A DNA stretch of 64,000 nucleotides, from contig NZ_FONW01000001.1 in assembly GCF_900113005.1 (NCBI RefSeq), forward strand, positions 558,001 to 622,000, given 5' to 3'. This DNA is from Sunxiuqinia elliptica (GTDB lineage: Bacteria > Bacteroidota > Bacteroidia > Bacteroidales > Prolixibacteraceae). The translations under genes and the position numbers were made by a program. The notes under the pieces were generated by a model. The model saw only the letters and a program-made list of their open reading frames with translations, did no database searches and was not told where the DNA came from. Shown here piece after piece: positions 25,668 to 34,249 of the stretch (its first letter is position 1; every line of letters starts with the position of its first letter).

Positions 25668-28600
25668 ATGCTCAATCGAATTATTGAATTTTCTGTGCGA
25701 CAAAAGTTTGTGGCACTTTCCTTGGTTGTTTTGATGGCTGTTGCCGGGGTGTATTCTTTGCTTCGCATTCCGATTAACTCCTTGCCGGATGTTACCCCCG
25801 TGCAGGTGCTGGTCATTACAAAGGCTGGCCGCTATTCGCCTTACGATGTCGAAAAGCTGGTGAGCTATCCCATTGAAACAGCCATGAACGGTTTGCCTGA
25901 TGTAAAAGAAGTACGTTCCATTTCTCAGTTTGGATTGTCGGCTGTTACAGTGGAATTTGAAGAGAATACCGATATTTATTTTGCTCGTCAAATGGTGAGT
26001 CAACGTTTGCAATCCATCACGGATGAGTTACCGCCAGATGTGTCGGCTCCGCAGTTGGGGCCTATTTCAACGGCTCTTGGTGAAATTTACCAGTACGAGG
26101 TCAAAGGAGAAAACTATTCTTTAACTGAGTTGCGCGAAATACAGGACTGGCTAATTGCTCCGCAGCTGAAAATCGTAAAAGGGGTGACTGAAATCAACTC
26201 TTTTGGAGGTTTTGTCAAGCAGTATGATGTGATCATTCAACCCGGAAAAATGCGCAACTATGGAATCGGTATCCAGGATATCATCCAGGCCATTGAGCAG
26301 AACAACAGTGTGAGTGGCGGAAACTACCTTGAACACAATCGGGAGCAATATATTGTGCGCGGTTTTGGGCAAATAAATAGTAAAGAGGATATTCTGAATA
26401 TTGTTGTAACCAAGCTCGATAATAAACCTGTTTTTATCAAAGACCTGGCCGAGGTGGAACTGGGAACTCAAATTCGTCAGGGTGGGGTCACCCGCGATGG
26501 ACGAGGAGAAGTGGTCACTGGCATTGTGATGATGCTTCGTGGAGGCAATGGACGTGAAGTCATTGGCGACATTGAAGCGAAGATTGAATCCATTAATCAA
26601 AACCTGCCAGAGGGCGTGGAGATTGAAAAGTTTTACGACCAGTCGGACTTGATTGAACGTACTACAGGAACCATTACGACCAACTTAGTTGAAGGTGGTT
26701 TTCTGGTCATTGTTGTGTTATTGCTTCTGCTGGGTGAATTTTCGGGGGCAATTATTGTTGCCATGGTTATTCCGCTGTCGATGCTGTTTGCCTTTATTGG
26801 GATGCGAGAGTTTGGTTTGGCAGCAAACCTGATGAGTCTTGGAGCAATTGACTTTGGTATGGTCGTGGACGGTTCTGTGGTGATGGTTGAAAATATTATT
26901 CATCGTTTACGCGATAAGGAAAAAGGGAAAACTTCTGATGAAACGATTATTCAGGCAGCCAAACAGGTAGCGCGTCCCATCTTTTTTGGGGTGCTGATTA
27001 TTCTAATGGTTTATGTCCCAATTATGACTTTTAGCGGCATGGAAGGGATCCTGTATCGACCGATGGCCATTACGGTGGCAGCAGCTGTTTTAGGCTCTTT
27101 GCTGTTGGCTTTGGTGTTTATTCCTTCCATATCAGCCTTGGTGTTTAAACGAGGAATAAAGCCCCGGAAGAATTGGTTGATTAGCTGGCTGCAGCCTATT
27201 TATCAGCGTTTTCTGGAACGAAATATTCAACGTCGGGTGGTAGTGCTCAGCGTCGCTTTGGTTGTCTTTGCCTTTTCTTTAGTGGTCATGTTTCGTTTGG
27301 GAAGTGAATTCTTGCCTGAACTGGAGGAAGGATCGATCCTGGTTGAACAGGTACGGATGCCTTCGGTAACCCTCGAGGAATCGATTGAAAATGCGAATTG
27401 GCTGGCCGGTCAGCTGATGAAAAATATTCCGGAAATTAAAACGGTGGTACCAAAAACCGGGCGTTCCGATTTGGCTAACGACTGGATGGGGGTGCATCAA
27501 ACGGACGTGTGGGTTGTGCTCAAAAATCCGGATGAATGGCGTGACGGAATTAGCAAACCAGATATTATTGCCGAAATTGAGCCTTACCTGAAAACCGAAC
27601 CGGGCTTGGCTTACAACTTTACGCAGCCAATTGCGATGCGGGTAGACGAGCTTACAAGCGGTGTAAAATCAGACTTGGCGGTGAAAATCTATGGCGAAGA
27701 CCTGGAAGAACTCAACCGAATTGGAGAATCTATTTCCCAAGTGGTTGCCGGACTCGACGGTACCGATAACTTCTTTGTGGAGCAGCCGATTGGACAGCCC
27801 TATCTGACCATTGAAATTGACCGGGAGGCTGTTGCTTCATTTGGATTGAATGTGGATGAAGTACAGCAAGTTATTGAAGCTGGAATTGGAGGTCAGATCG
27901 CAGGACAGGTGTATGAAGGTCAGCGGCGATTCGATATTCAGGTGCGTTATCCTGAGGGCATTCGGGAGCAGCTGCAGCAAATTCAGCAAGTTCCGGTACA
28001 GCTTGGAAATGGACAGTTTATTCCGCTGAAGCGGGTCAGCCGGATTATGGCTCAGGAGGGGCCACGAGAAATTCAGCGGGAAAATGGCTGGCGTCGCCTG
28101 ATTGTTGGCGTCAACATTAAAAACATGGATATTGGAACGTATGTGGCCCAATTGCAGCAAGCGATTGATGAGCGGGCCAATGTGCCGGCAGGTTATTTCT
28201 TGGAGTATGGCGGAACCTTTGAGAATCAGCGACGGGCAATGAACCATTTACTATTGGTTGTTCCTCTTTCATTATTTATCATCATTGGATTGCTTTACCT
28301 GAGTTTTGGACACATGCGTTATGCCATGATTATTTTGATGAACCTGCCATTTGCTTTATCAGGAGGTGTCTTTTTGTTGTGGATTCGAGGAATGTACCTA
28401 TCTGTTTCTGCAAGTATCGGTTTTGTGGCTTTGTTTGGAGTTGCTGTGCTGAACGGTATTGTGTTGATCGACCATGTCAATGAATTGCGCAAAACACAAA
28501 AAGGCCCACTGAAAGATTTGGTTATTCACGGCGCTGCAGATCGCTTGCGACCGGTTTTAATGACGGCTTTGGTCGCGAGTTTAGGCTTTATTCCGATGGC

Positions 28601-28760
28601 TTTTAACTCAGGGCCAGGATCCGAAGTGCAACGGCCATTAGCCACAGTGGTTATTGGTGGTCTGATTACGTCCACTTTACTAACCTTGATGGTGTTGCCA
28701 ACCATTTATTTGTGGGTCGAAAAACGGCGCAAAAAAGAAAAGCCCGTTCTTGAGGACTAA
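25668..28760 (+). CDS. Heavy-metal efflux RND pump (CusA/CzcA family)
   Basis: 1030 residues, 12 membrane helices in two halves. The HME-RND proton-relay motif IDFGMVVDGSVVMVENI is present in the fourth helix; the DFG..D....E pattern is diagnostic for metal-exporting members, as opposed to drug-exporting AcrB types. N-terminal RIPINSLPDVTPVQVLV and VSYPIETAMNGLPDV and C-terminal GFVALFGVAVLNGIVLIDHV are also typical. It exports monovalent (Cu/Ag) or divalent (Co/Zn/Cd) cations from the periplasm or cytosol in exchange for protons; the metal cannot be decided from what I checked. Third gene of the operon. Confidence 0.95.
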   Translation: MLNRIIEFSVRQKFVALSLVVLMAVAGVYSLLRIPINSLPDVTPVQVLVITKAGRYSPYDVEKLVSYPIETAMNGLPDVKEVRSISQFGLSAVTVEFEENTDIYFARQMVSQRLQSITDELPPDVSAPQLGPISTALGEIYQYEVKGENYSLTELREIQDWLIAPQLKIVKGVTEINSFGGFVKQYDVIIQPGKMRNYGIGIQDIIQAIEQNNSVSGGNYLEHNREQYIVRGFGQINSKEDILNIVVTKLDNKPVFIKDLAEVELGTQIRQGGVTRDGRGEVVTGIVMMLRGGNGREVIGDIEAKIESINQNLPEGVEIEKFYDQSDLIERTTGTITTNLVEGGFLVIVVLLLLLGEFSGAIIVAMVIPLSMLFAFIGMREFGLAANLMSLGAIDFGMVVDGSVVMVENIIHRLRDKEKGKTSDETIIQAAKQVARPIFFGVLIILMVYVPIMTFSGMEGILYRPMAITVAAAVLGSLLLALVFIPSISALVFKRGIKPRKNWLISWLQPIYQRFLERNIQRRVVVLSVALVVFAFSLVVMFRLGSEFLPELEEGSILVEQVRMPSVTLEESIENANWLAGQLMKNIPEIKTVVPKTGRSDLANDWMGVHQTDVWVVLKNPDEWRDGISKPDIIAEIEPYLKTEPGLAYNFTQPIAMRVDELTSGVKSDLAVKIYGEDLEELNRIGESISQVVAGLDGTDNFFVEQPIGQPYLTIEIDREAVASFGLNVDEVQQVIEAGIGGQIAGQVYEGQRRFDIQVRYPEGIREQLQQIQQVPVQLGNGQFIPLKRVSRIMAQEGPREIQRENGWRRLIVGVNIKNMDIGTYVAQLQQAIDERANVPAGYFLEYGGTFENQRRAMNHLLLVVPLSLFIIIGLLYLSFGHMRYAMIILMNLPFALSGGVFLLWIRGMYLSVSASIGFVALFGVAVLNGIVLIDHVNELRKTQKGPLKDLVIHGAADRLRPVLMTALVASLGFIPMAFNSGPGSEVQRPLATVVIGGLITSTLLTLMVLPTIYLWVEKRRKKEKPVLED

Positions 28761-28780
28761 AGAAAGAATTGATTTTCAAC

Positions 28781-28818
28781 TTAAAGCAAGTGAGTTTTTC
28801 AGAGTTCACTTGCTTTAA
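28781..28818. terminator. Bidirectional stem-loop between the efflux operon and LD-carboxypeptidase gene
   Basis: TTAAAGCAAGTGA (28781-28793) is perfectly complementary to TCACTTGCTTTAA (28806-28818), 12-nt loop. It sits between convergent genes and overlaps the minus-strand stop codon. Only a short T-run flanks it. Confidence 0.65.
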
Positions 28819-29714
28819 CGATAAAGCTTTGCTTCATTTTCGCCAACGGCTAAAGTATAGTTGGCTCCAAGTATCAAGGGTAAGTTGCGTTCAATATGTC
28901 CGGCCGGAAAATCAAAACAAACAGGATAGTCGTAGTCTTGAACCGAAGCTTGAATGATTTCATAAGCCGTTTGTCCAAATGGAGAGTCGTTGTCCTTCAT
29001 TTCTGTAAACCCTCCGACAACTAAACCATGGAGGTATTCCAGTTTGCCGGCCAATTTTAGGCTGTGCATAATCCGGTCGAGGTGATAGAGGTATTCCGAA
29101 AGATCCTCAATGAATAAGATATCTCCTTTGGTATTGGCTTGTAAAGGGGTGCCTAATAAACTGTAAAGAATAGATAGGTTGCCACCAACCAATAAGCCTT
29201 GCCCTTTGCCTTCGCGATTGAAATTGTGGGCAGGAACAGAAATCGCTTCGGCTTGTCCTCGCAGAACTTTTACCAACTCGGCAAAGCTTTCTGTAGGCTG
29301 TTCTTCCCGAAGATAAAAGCCGGGCATTGCCCCATGAATACTACAAAATCCTTCTTGCTGAATCTTGGCGTGCAAAATGGTAATGTCGCTAAAACCGACC
29401 AACCATTTGGGGTGCTTTCTGAAGTTTGAAAAGTCAAGCTGATCAACAAGCCGGATGGCTCCGTAGCCTCCTCTGGAGCAAATAATTGCCTTGCAGTCAG
29501 GATCGTCCAATGCTTCCTGCAGGTCTTTTAAGCGTTGCTCATCGGTCGAGGCAAACTGAAAATGACTATCGAAGACATGCTCTCCCCAACGAATGTCGAA
29601 GCCTTCTTTTTGCAGAAGTTCAACGCCAGCTTCAATCTTCTGACGAGGAACTTTTCCTGCTGGAGACACAATTCGAATTCGGTCGCCAGTTTTTAAAAAA
29701 TTTGCTTGCTGCAT
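28815..29714 (-). CDS. ldcA: LD-carboxypeptidase (peptidase family S66)
   Basis: 299 residues. Family features in order: GDRIRIVSPAGKVP near the N-terminus, CSRGGYGAIRLVDQLDF, GFSDIT (nucleophile Ser), FIEDLSEYLYHLDR (catalytic Glu) and FPAGHIERNLPLILG (catalytic His). S66 enzymes cleave the terminal D-alanine from murein tetrapeptides during peptidoglycan recycling, or microcin-like peptides in MccF members. No signal peptide, so cytosolic. Monocistronic, divergent from the F420-reductase-like gene. Confidence 0.93.
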   Translation of the reverse strand: MQQANFLKTGDRIRIVSPAGKVPRQKIEAGVELLQKEGFDIRWGEHVFDSHFQFASTDEQRLKDLQEALDDPDCKAIICSRGGYGAIRLVDQLDFSNFRKHPKWLVGFSDITILHAKIQQEGFCSIHGAMPGFYLREEQPTESFAELVKVLRGQAEAISVPAHNFNREGKGQGLLVGGNLSILYSLLGTPLQANTKGDILFIEDLSEYLYHLDRIMHSLKLAGKLEYLHGLVVGGFTEMKDNDSPFGQTAYEIIQASVQDYDYPVCFDFPAGHIERNLPLILGANYTLAVGENEAKLYR

Positions 29715-29790
29715 AGCTTATTATTTTTCGTGATGAAGGTACAAATCTTCTTTTGCCCTCAAAAACCAAAGGTTGAAGAAAATCGTACTT

Positions 29791-29818
29791 AAAAGTGAGT
29801 TTTGTAATATTCACTTTT
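29791..29818. promoter_or_regulatory. Inverted repeat in the divergent promoter region
   Basis: AAAAGTGA (29791-29798) and TCACTTTT (29811-29818) are perfect complements with a 12-bp spacer, 12 bp upstream of the start at 29831. The symmetry and spacing suit a dimeric repressor site; no regulator gene is adjacent. Confidence 0.3.
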
Positions 29819-29830
29819 AGACAAATTGCG

Positions 29831-30487
29831 ATGAGAAAACGTGTTGGGATTTTAGGAACAGGAAGTGTTGGCCGTGTTCTGGCCAGCGGCTTTCTAAAAT
29901 ATGGTTACGAGGTCAGAATTGGAACTCGCGACCGGCATCGACTAGATGACTGGCTTGAAAAAGCTGGGGATGGAGTTGCGGTCTGTAGCTTTGAGGAGGC
30001 TGCGCACTTCGGCGACTTGGTTGTGTTAGCGGTGAAAGGCAGCGCTGTGGAATTTGTGTTAGACTTGGCAGGAGGTGCTAATTTGCATGAAAAAACAGTG
30101 ATTGACACTTGTAACCCGATTAGTGATGAAGATCCGGAAAATGGGGTTTTACGCTTTTTCACCAAACCAAATTACTCGTTGATGGAGCACTTGCAGGAGA
30201 AGTATTCCCGCATTCATTTTGTAAAAGCATTTAGTAGCATTGGCAATGCACTGATGGTTAATCCTTATTTTGAGGAAGGGAAACCAACCATGTTTATTTG
30301 CGGGAACAATGAGCAAGCGAAGCAGCAGGTGACAGAAGTCCTTCATTTATTTGGTTGGGATGTGGAAGACATGGGAAAAGTTGAAGCCGCTCGGGCTATT
30401 GAACCTTTGTGCATGTTATGGTGTATTCCAGGCTTCCTGAAAAATGAATGGAATCATGCTTTTAAAATGTTAAAAAGCGAAGCCTGA
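29831..30487 (+). CDS. NADP-binding oxidoreductase, F420H2:NADP reductase-like (NPDR family)
   Basis: 218 residues from the ATG at 29831 (an earlier in-frame ATG at 29795 lies over the inverted repeat). Rossmann motif VGILGTGSVGRVLASGFLKYGYEVRIGTRD: GxGxxG followed by a basic GTRD that favours NADP. Later VVLAVKGSAVEFVL, TVIDTCNPI and AFSSIGNALMVNP. The domain is shared by F420-dependent NADP reductases and STEAP-like proteins; Bacteroidota generally lack F420, so the true partner is uncertain. Monocistronic, with a terminator overlapping its stop. Confidence 0.8.
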   Translation: MRKRVGILGTGSVGRVLASGFLKYGYEVRIGTRDRHRLDDWLEKAGDGVAVCSFEEAAHFGDLVVLAVKGSAVEFVLDLAGGANLHEKTVIDTCNPISDEDPENGVLRFFTKPNYSLMEHLQEKYSRIHFVKAFSSIGNALMVNPYFEEGKPTMFICGNNEQAKQQVTEVLHLFGWDVEDMGKVEAARAIEPLCMLWCIPGFLKNEWNHAFKMLKSEA

Positions 30488-30516
30488 TTTTCAATGATCA
30501 GAAAATCAGGCTTTTC
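30480..30516 (+). terminator. Intrinsic terminator overlapping the stop codon
   Basis: AGCCTGATTTTC (30481-30492) pairs perfectly with GAAAATCAGGCT (30501-30512), 8-nt loop, followed by TTT. The 5' arm contains the TGA stop of the upstream gene. Confidence 0.75.
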
Positions 30517-30673
30517 GCATTAAAGGGATAAGTATTCTTATCGAATTGATTGATGGTAGCAAATGTAAAGAATATTCAACTTTTTTTGCAGTCCTATTTT
30601 CAAAAAATAGGTGCCATTTTGCATTTTTTAACCATCAGCTATAATTTATCCTTTTGTTGTTGCCACTTCGATT

Positions 30674-32050
30674 TTATTGTGGTTTTAGCTTAACGGTAAA
30701 ATGCCGCATAATGGGTGCCTCTTGTGTAATTTGGAAGCCGGAAGTGATGCTTTCACGTCGGTCAAAAATATTTTTTAAGCCAGCAGCCACAACATCCATA
30801 TGGTTGTTGGTGTAAGTGCGTCGTGGAATAGCAAGCCTTAAAAATTCCAGTTTTGGATACCGATTTTCTTTGGTTACCGGATCACGGTCAGCAAGTAGGG
30901 TTCCCACTTCAACCCCACGTACACCAGCTTCCAGGTAAAGCTCAATAGCTAGTGTTTGTGCAATAAATTGCTCTTTGGGAACGTGGGTTAAAAAACGCTT
31001 GGCATCAACAAACACAGCATGACCACCTAAAGGATTCTGAACCGGAATTCCCATGTTGATGAGCTGGTTGCCCAGGTAGTGAACCTGACGAATCCTGTTT
31101 TCGAGATAGTCGGCACTGGTAACTTCATCCAAGCCAACGGCAAGGGCATTCATGTCGCGTCCGGCCATTCCTCCGTAGGTATTAAAGCCTTCGTACATGA
31201 TGTTGTAGACCGAAGCTTGCTGGAACCAATCTTCGTGGCGCATGGCTAAAATACCACCGATATTGACAATGCCATCCTTTTTACTGCTCATGGTCATTCC
31301 ATCAGCCAGTTCATACATTTCGCGTACAATTTCACGGATAGTTTTGTTTTGATAGCCGGGCTCCCGGTTTTGGATAAACCAAGCATTTTCAGCAAAGCGG
31401 GCTGAGTCAAAAATAACCGGGATTTCATAGCGATCGGCCAACTGGCGCACTTCCCGAAGGTTAGCCAGCGAAACAGGTTGGCCTCCGGAACTGTTACAGG
31501 TTAAGGTAACAATAATCATTGGAACCTGCTCGTGAGGATAGCTTTCCAGCACTTGGCTTAGCTTTTCCAGGTCAATATTTCCTTTGAAGGGATGATTACC
31601 GTTGGTGTCAAAAGCTTCATCAACAGAACAGTCGATGGCCTTTGCTTTACGAAACTCAATATGTCCTTTGGTGGTGTCAAAATGGGAGTTTCCCGGTACT
31701 ACATCACCTTTTTTTACCAAAACGGAGAATAGCACATTTTCAGCCGCTCTTCCTTGGTGGACTGGAAGAAAATGATCGAAACCAAAAATTTCCTTGACCT
31801 GTTTTTTTAGGTTGAAATAGGACGATGATCCCGCATAGCTTTCGTCTCCGGTCATTAGAGCTCCCCACTGACGATCGCTCATTGCTCCGGTCCCACTGTC
31901 GGTTAGCAAATCAATAAAAACATGTTCACTCGGTAAGTTGAATAGGTTGTAATCAGCTTGTTTAATCCATTCTTCCCGCTCTTTACGGGTACTACGGTAG
32001 ATTGGCTCTACCATTTTTATTCTGTAATTTTCTGCAAAAGGTAAATCCAT
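30674..32050 (-). CDS. tnaA: Tryptophanase (L-tryptophan indole-lyase)
   Basis: 458 residues, full length. Beta-eliminating lyase core: YIDLLTDSGTGAMS-like IDLLTDSGTGAMSD, HQGRAAEN, SSKKDG (PLP lysine Lys258), EGFNTYGGMAGRDM and RLAIPRRTYTNNHMD. Two positions separate it from tyrosine phenol-lyase: the phenol-contacting Arg of that enzyme is Val382 here (GVEVG), and the C-terminal pattern RHFT has His450 as in tryptophanase, where tyrosine phenol-lyase has Phe. It splits tryptophan to indole, pyruvate and ammonia. Stands alone, with no Trp permease and no TnaC-like leader upstream. Window also holds trpS and a TrpB2-type gene. Confidence 0.93.
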   Translation of the reverse strand: MDLPFAENYRIKMVEPIYRSTRKEREEWIKQADYNLFNLPSEHVFIDLLTDSGTGAMSDRQWGALMTGDESYAGSSSYFNLKKQVKEIFGFDHFLPVHQGRAAENVLFSVLVKKGDVVPGNSHFDTTKGHIEFRKAKAIDCSVDEAFDTNGNHPFKGNIDLEKLSQVLESYPHEQVPMIIVTLTCNSSGGQPVSLANLREVRQLADRYEIPVIFDSARFAENAWFIQNREPGYQNKTIREIVREMYELADGMTMSSKKDGIVNIGGILAMRHEDWFQQASVYNIMYEGFNTYGGMAGRDMNALAVGLDEVTSADYLENRIRQVHYLGNQLINMGIPVQNPLGGHAVFVDAKRFLTHVPKEQFIAQTLAIELYLEAGVRGVEVGTLLADRDPVTKENRYPKLEFLRLAIPRRTYTNNHMDVVAAGLKNIFDRRESITSGFQITQEAPIMRHFTVKLKPQ

Positions 32051-32230
32051 TTCACAATCAATTTAAAGGTTCAAAAAATAATTCTTCTAAACGTCGTTAA
32101 CTGACCGGAAATGGAATGCATCGCGGTTTTTAATGTTTTTAAATCGATATTTTGCCTGATAAGCTGACATTAGTTCTTCACTCTCTCAAGCAAAAATAAG
32201 CAGATTAAAAGGAAAAAAGGATAAAAAATG

Positions 32231-33478
32231 TCAGTTTTGAGAGCTTTCCCGTATACTTAGAAACCAATTTAAAGAGGCAAATCCAAAGGGTAAAATACCA
32301 GATTGATGATCAGCATCCGGCATGAGAATTAGCCGAACGTCGTCATCGGTTAAACCAAGTTCTTCAAAATCAGTCTTTAGCTTTTCTGAGGCTACAGGTG
32401 GAACAAATAAGTCGCTTGTTCCGTGGTATAGTCGGGTGGGGATAGACGTTTCCCAGGCAGTGATACTATTGCGACTAAAAGCCTGTCGGATGGACGCAAA
32501 ATCATCATTACTCTCGTAACCTGATCGATAAGTGGGTTGGAGTAAGTCGGCAACCGTTGTTGTTAGCTCGTCATTAATAGATGCTCCACTGGTTACTCCA
32601 TCAAATAAATCAGGAATTTTTGCGGCATACTCATCAGCAAAAATTTCATTTAAAGCATTGGAAAATTGCTCGTGCTGCTGGTAGGCATGCATCAGGTAAG
32701 CCAAAAAGTAGGGCATGGGGTAGGTGTCCAACGCAACTATATTTGAGTTGATAAGGCTTAAGTTATAAGGGCCCGCTCCACTCGAGGAAGCTTTCAGTTG
32801 GTAGGATTCCAGACCGTCTTCTTCAATGGCTTTTTGAAGTTGAAGTGTGGACCAGCCTCCTTGAGAGTAGCCCATGAGGAAAAGTTCGTCATTCAACGAA
32901 GCTTTAATATGGCTTTGGCCAACAAACTCCCGGGTTGCCTTTAGCATATCGAGTAAGGAAGGCAGCGTGTTACCTCGCTCCAGATAAGGGTGAAGAACCT
33001 GTTCAGATTCGCCAAAGCCTGGATAATCCGGGATAACAACGATAAAGCCCATGGTGGCCACGCTTTCCAGAATGCGAAAAAGGTTGCTATTGGGATCGGC
33101 CGATGGCGCCCGGCTGTGTTCTACATTGGTGCCATTTTGGAAACTGATCACAGGGAAGTTACCCGATTGATCGGGAAGGGCCACTAACCCAGAAACACCA
33201 ATTTCTTCTCCTTGGAAGGTACTTGTGTAGACAAGTTTAAAAACGGAAGCATCATTTGAAACCTCGTTGGCGAGCCCGGCAGCCTCATCAAATTGTGATG
33301 CCAGAACAGTAAAGCTGACTTGGGCCATTCCCTGAGAAATGGTACTGACAAACTTCTCCGATTCCAAGTAGTTAAACTGTTGAGGTTCATCGGTAATTGG
33401 ATCATCGTTGTTTGAACAGGAAACAATAAAAAGGCTGAGCAATAAGCTGAGTATGAGAAAGGTATTTTGAAGCTTCAT
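32231..33478 (-). CDS. Secreted alpha/beta-hydrolase lipoprotein (secretory-lipase-like)
   Basis: 415 residues; lipoprotein signal LFIVSCSNND (Cys21). Alpha/beta-hydrolase catalytic set: nucleophile elbow GYSQGG, Asp in YHGTSDLFVPP and His in PDADHQSG. The N-terminal part (VSGLVALPDQSGNFPVISFQNGTNV, VVIPDYPGFGES) resembles secretory lipases and S9-like esterases. Substrate unknown; probably esters or lipids outside the cell. It follows folK by 17 bp on the same strand, so may be transcribed with the pterin genes, though no functional link is obvious. Confidence 0.8.
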   Translation of the reverse strand: MKLQNTFLILSLLLSLFIVSCSNNDDPITDEPQQFNYLESEKFVSTISQGMAQVSFTVLASQFDEAAGLANEVSNDASVFKLVYTSTFQGEEIGVSGLVALPDQSGNFPVISFQNGTNVEHSRAPSADPNSNLFRILESVATMGFIVVIPDYPGFGESEQVLHPYLERGNTLPSLLDMLKATREFVGQSHIKASLNDELFLMGYSQGGWSTLQLQKAIEEDGLESYQLKASSSGAGPYNLSLINSNIVALDTYPMPYFLAYLMHAYQQHEQFSNALNEIFADEYAAKIPDLFDGVTSGASINDELTTTVADLLQPTYRSGYESNDDFASIRQAFSRNSITAWETSIPTRLYHGTSDLFVPPVASEKLKTDFEELGLTDDDVRLILMPDADHQSGILPFGFASLNWFLSIRESSQN

Positions 33479-33495
33479 CGTTTTTGTTTTAGTGG

Positions 33496-33888
33496 TTAAT
33501 GCTCCTGATTTTTGGCATGAAAGCCCAATTCGGCTGCCGACTGGCGCAGGAAATCACGCGTGTAATAGTCCTGGTCAACAATTTCATCGTTCCAAACCAT
33601 AATATCCAGATCGATTGTCCGGGGGCCAAATTTAATTTGTGAGCGATCTCTCCCAAGTTGGTCTTCTACCTTTTTCAGGTACTTGTTTAACTCCTTCAAG
33701 CTCCACTTTGTTTCAATTTTTACAGCTCCGTTGGTAAAGTCATGCTGGTCGGTAAAGCCAATGGGCTTTGTACTTAGCATGGAGGAGGTCTGTAAAACGT
33801 GCACATCGTGGGTTAATATGCGAATGGCTTGCGGGATATTTTTCTCAGCGTCAATATTCGATCCGATGCCAATAATACAGGTGTTCAT
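33496..33888 (-). CDS. folK: 2-amino-4-hydroxy-6-hydroxymethyldihydropteridine diphosphokinase (HPPK)
   Basis: 130 residues, shorter than the usual ~160. HPPK motifs: IGIGSNIDAEKNI at the N-terminus, LSTKPIGFTDQHDFTNGAVKIET, and the diagnostic KFGPRTIDLDIM with catalytic aspartates. The C-terminal part after the DLD strand is abbreviated, which is seen in a group of Bacteroidota enzymes (from memory). It pyrophosphorylates hydroxymethyl-dihydropterin on the way to folate. Overlaps the folX stop by 4 bp; last pterin gene of folM-folX-folK. Confidence 0.9.
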   Translation of the reverse strand: MNTCIIGIGSNIDAEKNIPQAIRILTHDVHVLQTSSMLSTKPIGFTDQHDFTNGAVKIETKWSLKELNKYLKKVEDQLGRDRSQIKFGPRTIDLDIMVWNDEIVDQDYYTRDFLRQSAAELGFHAKNQEH

Positions 33889-34238
33889 CGTTGGGCTTCC
33901 ATTTCAAATGAGACTGACTCGGCAAAGCGTAGGGCATGGGGTTTGTCCACCTCCACTTTGGCCCAGCGTACCCGGTCGTCTTTCATGATCATTTCGAGTA
34001 AGTTTTTGGTCAATACTTCGAGGAGCTTAAAGCGTCCTTCCTGAACGTAAGCAATAACTTGCTTGGTAATTACCTTATAGTCGTAAATGCCATCCGGTTC
34101 ATCAGCCTCAATGGCTTCGTTCGGAACACTAACTTCAATTTCAAGGTTGATAATAACGTCTTGCTTATTGACAAGTTCTTCGGGATTGAACCCGATAAAC
34201 GTTCGTAATAATAAGTTTTTTACGCGTATTCGTGCCAT
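33885..34238 (-). CDS. folX: FolX-like dihydroneopterin (triphosphate) epimerase/aldolase
   Basis: 117 residues of the FolB/FolX tunnelling fold. The segments IRVKNLLLRTFIGF, NKQDVIINLEI, RFKLLEVLTKNLLE and VEVDKPHALRFAESVS agree closely, by memory, with E. coli FolX rather than FolB: RTFIG in strand 1 and K-x-HALR-x-A-x-SVS at the end. FolX epimerises dihydroneopterin triphosphate to the monapterin form. A dihydroneopterin aldolase role (FolB) is the alternative. Lies between folM-like and folK genes with 11-bp and -4-bp spacing, so clearly co-transcribed. Confidence 0.82.
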   Translation of the reverse strand: MARIRVKNLLLRTFIGFNPEELVNKQDVIINLEIEVSVPNEAIEADEPDGIYDYKVITKQVIAYVQEGRFKLLEVLTKNLLEMIMKDDRVRWAKVEVDKPHALRFAESVSFEMEAQR

Positions 34239-34249
34239 AGGTTGGGTGC

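Noticed and set aside
30674-32050. Tyrosine phenol-lyase instead of tryptophanase
   Set aside because: The phenol-contacting Arg is Val382 and the C-terminal RHFT has His450, both as in tryptophanase.
32051-32230. A TnaC-like leader peptide upstream of tryptophanase
   Set aside because: No CCA (minus-strand TGG) occurs in the 180-bp gap, so no Trp codon is possible in any minus-strand frame.
33885-34238. Plain FolB dihydroneopterin aldolase
   Set aside because: Not excluded, but the N-terminal RTFIG and C-terminal HALR-x-A-x-SVS agree better with FolX, and folM is adjacent.
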